Source: Lentisphaerota bacterium (lineage in GTDB: Bacteria; Verrucomicrobiota; Lentisphaeria; Victivallales; Victivallaceae). Taken from it: a DNA stretch of 64,000 nucleotides. Location of the stretch: the NCBI GenBank assembly GCA_015061545.1, contig SUWJ01000006.1, positions 1 to 64,000 on the forward strand, given 5' to 3'. A program made the translations under genes and the position numbers. The notes beneath the pieces were generated by a model. The model had not been told where the DNA came from, did not search any database, and saw only the letters and a list, made by a program, of their open reading frames with translations. This document shows, in pieces, positions 28,626 through 39,905 of this stretch (the first letter of the stretch is position 1; every line of letters starts with the position of its first letter).

Positions 28626-29741
28626 GTGTATTATGAGGTATTTATGGCGACAAAACTGAGTCTGGTCGTTCCCTGCTATAACGAAGAAAAGACCCTGGCT
28701 GGAATTGTGGATCAAATTCTGAAACTGAAAAGTGATTCGCTGGAGCTGGAAATTATTATTGTTGACGATTGTTCGAGCGATAACAGTCGGCAGATCGCTG
28801 CCCAGCTGGCGCAGATCCATCCTGAAATCGTGCTGGCCAATCATCAAGTCAATCAGGGCAAAGGCGCCGCGCTGAGAACCGGTTTTCTGAAAGCCTCCGG
28901 GGATTATGTCGGTATTCAGGATGCGGATATGGAATACGATCCGCAGGATTATTTGAAAATGCTCCAGCCCATGCTGGAAGATCGCGCCGATGTGGTGTTC
29001 GGTTCCCGTTATCTGCGGCCTGACAGCCGTCGCGTGCTCTACTTCTGGCACAGCTGGATGAACAAATTTCTGACTTTTGCCTCCAATATGTTCACCAATC
29101 TGGATATCAGCGATATGGAAACCTGCTACAAGCTCTTCCGACGCGAGGTTATTCAGCAAATCGCCCCCCGGCTCAAAGAAAACCGCTTTGGTTTTGAGCC
29201 GGAAGTCACAGCCTATGTAGCCGAAGCCAAAGTCAGAGTCTATGAGTGCGCAATCAAATACAATCCGCGCTCTTACGAAGAAGGCAAGAAAATCGGCTGG
29301 CGCGATGGCGTTCATGCCCTTTACTGCATTATGCATTACGGGGCGTGCAATGCGCCGGTACCTATGCAGCTGCTGCTTTACTTTTTTATCGGAGCTGCCG
29401 CCGCGCTGGTCAATCTGGGCGTGTTTGCGCTGCTGCTCAACTGCAGCAACCTTACTGCCAACTGGGCGATTGTTATTTCTTATGCAGCCAGTGCGGCAGC
29501 AAACTATCTTTTGTGCATAGCCATACTTTTCCGCCACAAAGCGCGCTGGACAACAACCGGAGAACTTTTGGCATACATCATTACGCTGCTGATAATGGGC
29601 GGAGTGGATTATTTGCTGACGCTTTTCCTGATCGGAGCATTGAAAGCGCCGCTGACGGGTAAATTGCTGGCATCAATCGTGGGATTTTTCGGTAATTATC
29701 TGCTGCGCAAATATCTGGTATTCCCGATGCGGCGGAAGTAA
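28626..29741 (+). CDS. GT2 polyprenyl-phosphate glycosyltransferase fused to a C-terminal GtrA-like membrane domain
   Basis: LSLVVPCYNEEKTLAGIVDQIL, NQGKGAALRTGFLKASGDYVGIQDADMEYDP; four C-terminal TM segments GtrA-like. Confidence 0.88.
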   Translation: MYYEVFMATKLSLVVPCYNEEKTLAGIVDQILKLKSDSLELEIIIVDDCSSDNSRQIAAQLAQIHPEIVLANHQVNQGKGAALRTGFLKASGDYVGIQDADMEYDPQDYLKMLQPMLEDRADVVFGSRYLRPDSRRVLYFWHSWMNKFLTFASNMFTNLDISDMETCYKLFRREVIQQIAPRLKENRFGFEPEVTAYVAEAKVRVYECAIKYNPRSYEEGKKIGWRDGVHALYCIMHYGACNAPVPMQLLLYFFIGAAAALVNLGVFALLLNCSNLTANWAIVISYAASAAANYLLCIAILFRHKARWTTTGELLAYIITLLIMGGVDYLLTLFLIGALKAPLTGKLLASIVGFFGNYLLRKYLVFPMRRK

Positions 29742-29853
29742 AAATGCTGAATTGATAATTAAACTTGCCATAAATCGAACAAAAACTGTTTTTTGAAACT
29801 CCAATTTTCTGCAATGCAAACTCAATTGCCTTGCGGAAAAAAGGAGTTTTTTT

Positions 29854-30309
29854 ATGTTAGGCCCCCTCAAAAGACACGCTTTGCTGCCGGCGACCCGTCG
29901 GTGGGACACTATGTTTGACACGGTAATGGGCAAATTTGACCTGTTCCCCGGCGAAGAATTGCGCTCGGAACTGGAAGATACGCTCCACCCTGATATTGAA
30001 CTGACCGATAAGGCAGTTACAATTCATCTGGCGATGCCCGGATTCACCCGGAAAGATATTACTGTCGAAATCGAAAATGATATGCTGCACATCCGCGGTG
30101 AACGTAATTGTGAAGTTCCGTGCAGCGGAAAAAGCAAAAAAATTCTGCGCAGCGAAAGAATCCACAACGAATACAGTCAAAGTTTGCGCTTGCCGGGTAA
30201 TATTCAAAGCCAGCAAGCCACGGCAGTCTGCGCCGATGGAGTACTGACCGTAAGTATCCCCCGCGAAAACTGCAATTGCAATCAGCTGCGTAAAATCGAA
30301 GTTAAATGA
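29854..30309 (+). CDS. Hsp20/alpha-crystallin small heat shock protein
   Basis: PDIELTDKAVTIHLAMPGFTRKDITVEIENDMLHIRGER; VLTVSIPRE. Confidence 0.92.
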   Translation: MLGPLKRHALLPATRRWDTMFDTVMGKFDLFPGEELRSELEDTLHPDIELTDKAVTIHLAMPGFTRKDITVEIENDMLHIRGERNCEVPCSGKSKKILRSERIHNEYSQSLRLPGNIQSQQATAVCADGVLTVSIPRENCNCNQLRKIEVK

Positions 30310-30665
30310 GGTTTATTATGACAGATTCAGCCAACAAGATAACATCGAATCAATCGGCGATCGAAAATATTGAAATCATGCCGCCGGTAGATATTCTGGA
30401 AGATAACGAAGCCTTTACCATGCATTTTGAAGTTCCCGGCAGCAATGCTTCTTCAGTAAAGCTGGAAGTGGAAAACGGTATACTCTCCCTTGAATGTGCC
30501 AGCACTCTGCGCCGCGGCAAACGGCCGGTGCTGTTCAAACGCATATTCCGCCTTTCCCGGGCGGTCGATGTAAACAAAATAACTGCCAAAAGTGCCGACG
30601 GCGTACTTACTTTAGTATTGCCCAAAGCTGAACACGTAAAACCGATCAAAATAGCGGTATCGTAA
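30306..30665 (+). CDS. Hsp20 family protein, second tandem copy
   Basis: EAFTMHFEVPGSNASSVKLEVENGILSLEC...DGVLTLVLPKAE; overlaps the upstream gene; ATG at 30318 is a likely alternative start. Confidence 0.85.
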   Translation: MRFIMTDSANKITSNQSAIENIEIMPPVDILEDNEAFTMHFEVPGSNASSVKLEVENGILSLECASTLRRGKRPVLFKRIFRLSRAVDVNKITAKSADGVLTLVLPKAEHVKPIKIAVS

Positions 30666-30739
30666 AAAAATAACCACCCGTCATGCCAATTTGCCCTTTC
30701 AGCAATAAACCGATTGCTATACGGCAGGGGGTTATTTTC

Positions 30740-30784
30740 AGGCTCTGTTCATATTCAAAATTTTATGAACAGAGCCTTTTTTTG
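30740..30784. terminator. terminator between the hsp20 pair and the convergent GH78 gene
   Basis: perfect 13-bp arms AGGCTCTGTTCAT/ATGAACAGAGCCT plus T run. Confidence 0.88.
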
Positions 30785-30813
30785 TTCCGCAGCAACCGCC
30801 CGAATTCCTTGCA

Positions 30814-33003
30814 TTATTTTTGACTGACAGGCAAAGTGAATTTGTACACGCCGCCGGTATATTCGCCAGCGAAGTCAGGCAGTTTAACTTCGGCCGTGGC
30901 ATTTTCAGGAATTTCCAGAGTAAGTTCGACCGTTTCGCCGCAACGCTGCCACGAGCTGCGGATCGTTCCGGCAGGAGTCTTGCAGGACATTTCAAAAGAA
31001 TCCATATCGGCAGGAATTTGCGGAGCATAGGCAAATTTTCTGAAGCCACCCCCCGCAGTAAGCGGTTTGACCCCGCCCAGAAATTCATACGCCCAAGCCG
31101 AAATATCCCCGAACATAATGTGATTGTGCGAATTGGTCGTATTCCAGCATTCGCACAAGGTCGATTCGCCTTTTTTGACCCAATACCCCCAACCGGGGAT
31201 CTCTTCCTGAGTAAAGAGTTTTATAACGTCATCAATATAACCATATTCAGCCAGCGCCCGCGGCACCCACTTGGCGCCGAAAATGCCGAACTGCGCCCGA
31301 TGCTGAAGTTTTCTGACTGCGGCAACCAACTCAGAAGCCTGACGTTGACGGTCGTCGGCATCGGCAATCCTGAAATAAAGCATTGCAGCACGCATTGTCA
31401 ATTCCGTTTCATCGTTGAAATCCCGTGCGGGGAACGCTTTATTTATGGCACAGCGCAAAACTTCGGCACGCGCCTTGAATTCTGCGGCATCCTCTTGCTT
31501 GCCCAGCAATTCAGCAAATTCAGCCAGCAAAGTCAAATCATAAAAATAGTACGCCGACGAAGTGAATCTTACCGGAGCAATCTTGAATAATTCAAAGTGA
31601 CACCAGTCACCCAGACCGAAATCAATCAGATTGTCGCTGTCTTCCATACTGCGGCAATAATCCATATAACGCTTCAGCCCTTCATAATGCTGTTCGATTA
31701 TCCCGGTATCGCCTTCGTATTGCCAGATGCGGTAAACATATTCAAAAATTACGCTGTCCCAGCCGGGGCCCGACCAGTAATTATAGCCGAATATTCCAGT
31801 GGGAGCAATCGCCGGCAGCTGCCCCGACGGGCGTTGGGTATCCAGCACCGTCTGCAAAAACTCGCGGCAGCCATCCGCGCAGTCAAAGTTCCACAAACCG
31901 CACTCCATAGCCAGCAAAGCATCGCCCGTCCAGCCATTTTTTTCCCGATGCGGACAATCGGTGGGAATTCCGACAAAATTGCATTTATAGCTTTGCAGCG
32001 TCATCTGCTGGAGCTTGTTCAACGTCTGATTGGAGCAGCTCCAGTTGCCGCGCTGTTCAAAATCGCTGTGAATAAATGCCGCCCTGACCTGATGAAACTT
32101 TACTTCCGGCGAAAGGGTCTGCACTTTGGCATAACGGAATCCGTGATAGGTGAAGCGGGCCTGAAAAGTTTCCACCCCCTCGCCTTTAAGGATAAAGCGG
32201 TCGCGCTGAAAATTACCGGTTTTGACAAAACGGCCGAAGTCATAAATATCTATATCGCCGTTATCCCGCAGCACATCCGCGTAATCGATCCATACTTCCG
32301 CCCCCGCAGGACCTGAAACGCTGATAGAACAAACGCCGCTCAGGTTGATATTAAAATCATAAACCCTTGCATAAGAGGCTATTTTATGGCAGGAAAATGC
32401 CTCCACCCAGCGGGTTATACGGCAAGGCGGTGCAATCTGTTCGACGACCAAACCGCCCGGTGACGGCACGATATTCACATTCTGCCATACCGGGGGATTA
32501 TTTTCCAGACGGGCATCATAAGTTTCGCCGTTACGCAGTTCGTTGAACACGATCGGCGTTTTGCGCCATTGCCAGAGTTTATCGCTGTGCATAACCACCT
32601 TGCCGTCGATTTCAAGATCGCAGCAAAGTTTGACCGTATCGCGCCACGGCGAGTGTTCAGTCCGCCAGACGGTGGCGGTTCCGCAATCGTACCAGCCGTT
32701 GCCCAATATGATTTCAATATAATTCTGACCTTTTTTCAAAAGATCCGCTACCTTGTATGCCACATAAAAGACGTGTTTATCGAACTGGGAAGGCGTAGGA
32801 GCCAACACCCGGTCGTCAGGGCGGATGCCGTTTACATAGAGCTCGTGATAACCGCCGCTGGCAAGATAGATCACCGCATTGTCCGATACGGAATCAAGGG
32901 TAAAATCACGCCGCAGCAACGGGGCGGGAGCTTCGTTTTCGTTATGTACCAATTCAGCAGGACCGATCCAACGCCCCTGCCATTTTCTGCTGTTCCAAGC
33001 CAT
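30814..33003 (-). CDS. alpha-L-rhamnosidase (GH78-like)
   Basis: WQGRWIGP start, ASGGYHELYVNG, GIPTDCPHREKNGWTGDALLAMEC catalytic-region motif, STLCECWN, SHNHIMFGDISAW. Confidence 0.93.
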   Translation of the reverse strand: MAWNSRKWQGRWIGPAELVHNENEAPAPLLRRDFTLDSVSDNAVIYLASGGYHELYVNGIRPDDRVLAPTPSQFDKHVFYVAYKVADLLKKGQNYIEIILGNGWYDCGTATVWRTEHSPWRDTVKLCCDLEIDGKVVMHSDKLWQWRKTPIVFNELRNGETYDARLENNPPVWQNVNIVPSPGGLVVEQIAPPCRITRWVEAFSCHKIASYARVYDFNINLSGVCSISVSGPAGAEVWIDYADVLRDNGDIDIYDFGRFVKTGNFQRDRFILKGEGVETFQARFTYHGFRYAKVQTLSPEVKFHQVRAAFIHSDFEQRGNWSCSNQTLNKLQQMTLQSYKCNFVGIPTDCPHREKNGWTGDALLAMECGLWNFDCADGCREFLQTVLDTQRPSGQLPAIAPTGIFGYNYWSGPGWDSVIFEYVYRIWQYEGDTGIIEQHYEGLKRYMDYCRSMEDSDNLIDFGLGDWCHFELFKIAPVRFTSSAYYFYDLTLLAEFAELLGKQEDAAEFKARAEVLRCAINKAFPARDFNDETELTMRAAMLYFRIADADDRQRQASELVAAVRKLQHRAQFGIFGAKWVPRALAEYGYIDDVIKLFTQEEIPGWGYWVKKGESTLCECWNTTNSHNHIMFGDISAWAYEFLGGVKPLTAGGGFRKFAYAPQIPADMDSFEMSCKTPAGTIRSSWQRCGETVELTLEIPENATAEVKLPDFAGEYTGGVYKFTLPVSQK

Positions 33004-33213
33004 TCTATTCTCCTGTAAACTCCTGAAAAGAGCGGTTTATTTCCAACTGTCCGACAAACTCATTTTGTACATACAGTAGCATATATTTACCAATTTTTCA
33101 ATCCCCGGCATGGCTGCGGATCAGAAAAATTAAAAAAAGATTCCCTCTGCGAAAAAACCTGTTCCTGTTGACCTGCAAAAAGTATAACTTTATAACGTTT
33201 TTTTCTGTCAGGA

Positions 33214-34458
33214 TCACCGACCTGCCGCAGCTGGCGCCAAATTTGCAGGAGCAGCAAAAACTTCACACTCCCCGGGTCCGAGAATCATTCTTTCGCTGTA
33301 CTCCGATGCAGGAACGCTGCTGCCGTCTTTGCGTATACGCTCAACGCCTTCAATGCATTTTATATCCAGATTCATAGTGCGGTCAATGTTGGCATTGACG
33401 ATCACCAGATAAAACATATCCGCTTTCTGCAGCAGCGAAACTACTGCATCGTCGCCATGAGTATCCAGCTTGGTTACCATAAACGGCAATTTCTGCAAAC
33501 GCCGGGTGCCCGGCGGCAGCTGTTTGCCGGTATGATACACCTGCAATACCCGCGAACGCATAAATACAAAGTTACGTTTCTGCAATTCGGCATTGACCTC
33601 GCGCACCATATCGTAAACGGCGGAGCGTTTGCCGTTCTGCAAAATCGGTGCATCGTGGAAATTCCAAGTTTCCGTCCCCGGATTCCAATAGGTGAAATAT
33701 TGCAATCCCTGAGCGCCGTAAGCCAGATTGCTGTACATCTGGAATTTCAACTGCGCCACCGTCGGAATCGGATAAGGTCCGTGGGCGGTGGTCAGCGCAA
33801 ATGCCCAGAACGGCTTATTGAGTTTACGCGCCTCCTGCGAAAATACTTCCAAATTCATATAATAAGTGTTGCGCACAGTGTTGTGAACGATTCCGTAATG
33901 GTCGTAAGAGATGAAAGGTGTATCCACTTCTTTGCTGCAATAGTTGATATAATCCACATAGGGCATAAAAGAGTCGGTTGCTCCGATCGGCAGCAAATTC
34001 AGATAAGTAAAGTGTTTGTCATCCAGTGCGCGGATCTTTATATTAAGTGCTTTCAAAGCAGGAATATGATCCCGATGCGGCTCATCTTGCAAGTGATAAC
34101 CTGCCAACCCGGGATGATTTTTTACCATAGGGACAACCTGTTCGGGATTTTGATTCAACTCATTACACATAAACAAAGTGCGGATCCCCACCTCCGCTGC
34201 GCAATCCAGCGCTTTGAGCGCATCTTTCAGGCTGTAAGTATGCGGAAAGCTCAGATTAAAACCGCAATCCTTCAGCTCCTGATAATGCTCAACGCTGATA
34301 TGTCCCGGCATGATGCAATGCCACGAAAGAATGGGGATGGTATCTTCACCTGGAAACAGATCTGCCGGATTGACCGAAGCATTTGCCTTTTCAGCTGCGC
34401 TGCAGGTAAAACCGATCAAAATGCCCGCCAGCACTCCTGCCCAATATATTTTCTTCAT
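33214..34458 (-). CDS. secreted TIM-barrel glycoside-hydrolase-like protein
   Basis: signal peptide; TIM-barrel-like blocks (GFNLSFPHTYSLKDALKALDCAAEVGIRTLFMCNEL, HPGLAGYHLQDEPH). Confidence 0.55.
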   Translation of the reverse strand: MKKIYWAGVLAGILIGFTCSAAEKANASVNPADLFPGEDTIPILSWHCIMPGHISVEHYQELKDCGFNLSFPHTYSLKDALKALDCAAEVGIRTLFMCNELNQNPEQVVPMVKNHPGLAGYHLQDEPHRDHIPALKALNIKIRALDDKHFTYLNLLPIGATDSFMPYVDYINYCSKEVDTPFISYDHYGIVHNTVRNTYYMNLEVFSQEARKLNKPFWAFALTTAHGPYPIPTVAQLKFQMYSNLAYGAQGLQYFTYWNPGTETWNFHDAPILQNGKRSAVYDMVREVNAELQKRNFVFMRSRVLQVYHTGKQLPPGTRRLQKLPFMVTKLDTHGDDAVVSLLQKADMFYLVIVNANIDRTMNLDIKCIEGVERIRKDGSSVPASEYSERMILGPGECEVFAAPANLAPAAAGR

Positions 34459-34523
34459 CTCTTCGACTCCCGATAACGTTATGCGTATAAATTCTTTCTG
34501 CTGATGCAGAAATTCCCGTCAAT

Positions 34524-34558
34524 AAAAAAAGCGCCGTGCTGTTGAAGCTGGCGCCTTT
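34524..34558 (-). terminator. terminator of the DUF4432 gene
   Basis: GCGCC/GGCGC hairpin followed by TTTTTTT on the minus strand. Confidence 0.7.
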
Positions 34559-34594
34559 ACTCTGCCTTGTCCGAACGGCGGCACAGCAATATTT

Positions 34595-35593
34595 TTACTT
34601 GATCTCGCTGATTTCGATCTGGAAATCAAACTTGACCGTTTCCCCGGGTTCGATCATTTTCAAATCTCCCCGAGCGGCGTTACCGCTTTGACCGATCGGC
34701 ACACAGTTACCCGGTTCCAGCCCGATCACATACTCGCCCTCGCCCATCTGCTTCCATTGATTCAGATAAGGCAGCGTGGCAGAATTGTAAGCCATCGTCA
34801 CCCGCAGATTGGCATCAGGATTGACAATCGAAATACGCGACAAGCCATCTGCATCGGCAGGGATCGTATGGAAAAACACTTCTTCGGCGTAATCGTGGAT
34901 CGGTGCGCTGAGTTTATTCCAGCTGTCGATACCTGCTGCCGCAGCTTCATCTTTGGGTTCCAGCTTATGCTCCACAGCTTCCAGATAACCATTTTCGTCC
35001 ACCGTCGGATAGCCGAAATTGCAATGATAAAGCATCATCAGCGGCGCAGGTGCAAAGCCCTGATTTTCCACCGTATCGCTGACTTTGATAATATTTTTGC
35101 CGTAAGCCGTGCTGATAGTGCGGCGAACCTCCAGCTTTTCTCCGAATGCCATCGTGTGACGCATCACCCCGCCGACACTCAGGATATACTCATCATCCTG
35201 CCAAAGGCGTTCCAACTTCAAATCTTCCGCCGCCAGCGAAGAGGCTCTGCCGTGCAGACCGTGTCCAGCATCGGGCGTTCCCACGTTCAGTAAACCGGCC
35301 GTGGTCAGCAAGCCCCCCGCCCAGCTGCGCAGCCACATGGCGCCTTCGGGCTCATAAGCATTGGGATTGATTATTCCGTTGGGCGTCAGCCACGCCAGCG
35401 ATTTATTCATATATTTGGCAGAGTAAATATCGCAGCAGCGGTCAGCCATTACCGTAAAGGTCAAACCCGAACCATTATCCACTTCCACCAGGCGGACATC
35501 TCTTCCGCGGCCGCTGTTGACTACCACTTCGCGCAAGCCTGCCAACTGCTCCATATTGCCCACGCGCTGTCTGAAAAAACTCTTCTTGCTCAT
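34595..35593 (-). CDS. aldose 1-epimerase-like (DUF4432-type) protein
   Basis: DNGSGLTFTVMADRCCDIYSAKYMNKSLAWLTPNG, GLHGRASSL, HCNFGYP; likely ATG at 35593. Confidence 0.8.
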   Translation of the reverse strand: MSKKSFFRQRVGNMEQLAGLREVVVNSGRGRDVRLVEVDNGSGLTFTVMADRCCDIYSAKYMNKSLAWLTPNGIINPNAYEPEGAMWLRSWAGGLLTTAGLLNVGTPDAGHGLHGRASSLAAEDLKLERLWQDDEYILSVGGVMRHTMAFGEKLEVRRTISTAYGKNIIKVSDTVENQGFAPAPLMMLYHCNFGYPTVDENGYLEAVEHKLEPKDEAAAAGIDSWNKLSAPIHDYAEEVFFHTIPADADGLSRISIVNPDANLRVTMAYNSATLPYLNQWKQMGEGEYVIGLEPGNCVPIGQSGNAARGDLKMIEPGETVKFDFQIEISEIK

Positions 35594-35613
35594 AAAATAT
35601 TCCTTTATAAAAG

Positions 35614-38157
35614 TCATTTATCCGCGTACTTGGCAGCCAGTTTTTTCAATGCTGCCAACTGCTTTTCGGATAAATTCTTACCGTTGTTGAACTGTTCAGC
35701 CAAAGATGTATAGAACGATTTATCGTCGTAGGTACGGCGGCCCTTGCGTTCGGCGGGCGCCCATTCGGTTACATTGGCCAGCATACTGATCAATTTACCG
35801 GCTTCGTCGTGCGCAGCGGAACTGCTCTTTTCTTCCGCCGCCAATTCGTTTTCATCCGGCAGATTCAATGCTGTTGCCACCGCTGCATAGTCGGTAATAT
35901 CATCCCGGTAACGCAGCGCTATTTTGCCCAGGGCTTCCAGCTGTTTATCACTTAAAATCTTGCCTGATTCCGCCTGCTGGCGGAGCGAATCAAAGAACTT
36001 TTTGTCATCATAAGTCCGACCTCGCCGCACCGTGGGTTCAGCAAATTTGACCTGATCGAATGCGGCAAAAAGTTTACTCATCGCCGCCGGATCAACACCA
36101 CGGGAAACGGCTTCGGCATCCTTGATTTTCTTAACTTCCGCCCGTTCAAATGCAGCAGCAAGTTCCTGAGTAAATCCGCCCTCCGCAGCCAGTTTCTGCA
36201 AATCGGGCAGCTGATCGGCATATTGCAGCGCCAGATCCAGCAGCGCATTGAATTGTTTTTCGCTCAGTTTGGATTGTTTAACCAGCTTTCCGGCAATGGA
36301 TTTGAAAAACTTTTTGTCGTCGCGGACAAAACGGCCGGTTTTCTCAGCGGGAGCAAATTCAATATTCTGCATGGCATCGGTCAGTATACTGAGTTTACTG
36401 CCTTCCACCGAACCGAAATCGCGGGCGGCAGCCAACCATTGCTGGAAATTGCCGTAAAACTCTTCCATCATTTCCGTCCACTTGCGTTCGCCGCCTTCTA
36501 CTGCATCCAGCTCACCTTCCATGCGCGAGGTGAATTTTACATCAAAAAGTTCCGGCAGCATCTGCACAAGAAAGTCTGTAACCTTGCAGCCCAACTCCGT
36601 AGGAATCAGCTTATTCTGCAGCCGCGAAGTATATTTGCGGCTCTGGATGGTTTGCAGGATCGTAGCGTAAGTGGACGGCCGTCCGATGCCGTTTTCTTCC
36701 AGTTCCTTGATCAGAGTTGCTTCGGTAAAACGGGGCGGAGGTTCAGTAAACTTCTGCTCTTTCAACGCTTCGATGATCCGGCACGCCTCATTATCTTTGA
36801 GCTTGGCAAGCGCTCCTGAAAGATCAACTGCAGTATTTTCGTCCTCATTTTCCACAGTTTGAGCTGCGCCCATAACCTTCATAAACCCCGGAAACACCAC
36901 GCTGCTGGCGGCCGCTCTGAAATCGTAGCGGCGGGAATCGGCGCCTTCAATATTCACCTGCACGTTCAGCTGGGCAAACTCGGCGCGGGTCATCTGACTT
37001 GCCACAAACCGTTTCCAGATCAGCGAATAGAGTTTATACTGCTGGGCATCCAGGAACTCCTTGACCGATTCAGGCGTGCGGGTAACATCAGTAGGCCGAA
37101 TCGCTTCGTGAGCTTCCTGAGCGCCGTTTTTGCTCTTGAAAAAATTCGGTTTGGCAGGTACAAATTCCGCTCCGTAGTTACTGCGGATAAACTCCGCTGC
37201 GGCACTTCTGGCTTCGGCAGCAATATTTACCGAGTCGGTACGCATATAGGTAATCAAACCGACGGCGCCGCGGCTGCCCAGTTCAATTCCTTCATAAAGG
37301 GACTGCGCCACCCGCATAGTACCCGATGCCGAAAACCGCAACATCTGGTTGGCAGTCTGCTGCAAAGTACTGGTGGTAAAGGGCGGAGGCGCGTTGCGGT
37401 AACGCTTGCTCTTTTCGATATCGCCCACTTTGCAGCTGCGGTGATTCAACACTGCGTCCAACAATTCAGCAGCAGATTTTTCGTCGCCGACCTTGATCGT
37501 TTTACCATCTATTTTTGCAAATTTGGCATAAAACTCCACGCCTGATTCCGACATAAGTTTCAGCTTGAACACCCAGTATTCAACGGGCTTGAACGCTTCG
37601 ATCTCCCGTTCGCGTTCCACGATCAGCCGCAAAGCAACACTCTGCACCCGTCCGGCGCTTGAGCCTTTGGCTACACGGCTCCAGAGCAAAGGACTGATGC
37701 GGTAGCCCACGATCCGGTCCAGAACCCGTCGAGCCTGCTGAGCATCTACCAGATCCATATTTACCGAGCCGTAATTTTCCAGCGCTTTCAAGATGGCGCT
37801 GCGGGTGATTTCGTGAAAAGTCACCCGTTTGAAATCGCCTTTGAAGTCGCTGCCGAGCACCTCCTGCAAATGCCAGGCAATCGCCTCTCCTTCCCGGTCC
37901 GGGTCAGGAGCCAGATAAATTTCGTCGGCATTGCGGGCAGCGGCTTTGAGTTCGCTCACCACTTTGTTGCCGCGGCCCGAAGCCACATACTGCGGAGCAA
38001 AACCATGCTCGATATCCACCCCCAGCTCCCGCTCAGGCAAATCCCGTATATGCCCCATGGAAGCCATAATATTAAAATCGCTCCCCACCATCCGCGTTAT
38101 GGTACGCGCCTTGGTCGGAGATTCCACGATCAAAAGTTTTTTACCTTTTTTCACCAT
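35614..38157 (-). CDS. topA: DNA topoisomerase I (type IA) with atypical C-terminal repeats
   Basis: KKLLIVESPTKARTI, MGHIRDLP, APDPDREGEAIAWHL, GLITYMRTDSVNI, RPSTYATI. Confidence 0.96.
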   Translation of the reverse strand: MVKKGKKLLIVESPTKARTITRMVGSDFNIMASMGHIRDLPERELGVDIEHGFAPQYVASGRGNKVVSELKAAARNADEIYLAPDPDREGEAIAWHLQEVLGSDFKGDFKRVTFHEITRSAILKALENYGSVNMDLVDAQQARRVLDRIVGYRISPLLWSRVAKGSSAGRVQSVALRLIVEREREIEAFKPVEYWVFKLKLMSESGVEFYAKFAKIDGKTIKVGDEKSAAELLDAVLNHRSCKVGDIEKSKRYRNAPPPFTTSTLQQTANQMLRFSASGTMRVAQSLYEGIELGSRGAVGLITYMRTDSVNIAAEARSAAAEFIRSNYGAEFVPAKPNFFKSKNGAQEAHEAIRPTDVTRTPESVKEFLDAQQYKLYSLIWKRFVASQMTRAEFAQLNVQVNIEGADSRRYDFRAAASSVVFPGFMKVMGAAQTVENEDENTAVDLSGALAKLKDNEACRIIEALKEQKFTEPPPRFTEATLIKELEENGIGRPSTYATILQTIQSRKYTSRLQNKLIPTELGCKVTDFLVQMLPELFDVKFTSRMEGELDAVEGGERKWTEMMEEFYGNFQQWLAAARDFGSVEGSKLSILTDAMQNIEFAPAEKTGRFVRDDKKFFKSIAGKLVKQSKLSEKQFNALLDLALQYADQLPDLQKLAAEGGFTQELAAAFERAEVKKIKDAEAVSRGVDPAAMSKLFAAFDQVKFAEPTVRRGRTYDDKKFFDSLRQQAESGKILSDKQLEALGKIALRYRDDITDYAAVATALNLPDENELAAEEKSSSAAHDEAGKLISMLANVTEWAPAERKGRRTYDDKSFYTSLAEQFNNGKNLSEKQLAALKKLAAKYADK

Positions 38158-38406
38158 ATATCACCTGAATATTGCAATTCTTGATTTTTCTCGCATACAT
38201 ATATATAAAATACCTTAACGCCCAAACCGGGGGTTTGTCAAATAAAAATACAAAAAAATTGCACTTTTTATGAAAAAAAGGAGTTTTTAAGCCGTCCGCC
38301 CTTGAAATTGCCCCGTTTGGTGACTATAGTAATAACCGTTGATTGTGTAAACACAACTTTAATTTGGATAACCAACAAAACAAAAAAAGAAAGGATTGGT
38401 TCCAAT

Positions 38407-39864
<1,458 letters not shown>

Positions 39865-39905
39865 GCTGCTGCGTTCAGGAGTTTTCAGGCGGGATGTCAG
39901 AAAAG

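Noticed and set aside
38302-38406. N-terminal extension of gnd (35 aa)
   Set aside because: Conserved protein start and RBS (AGAAAGGA) support ATG at 38407.
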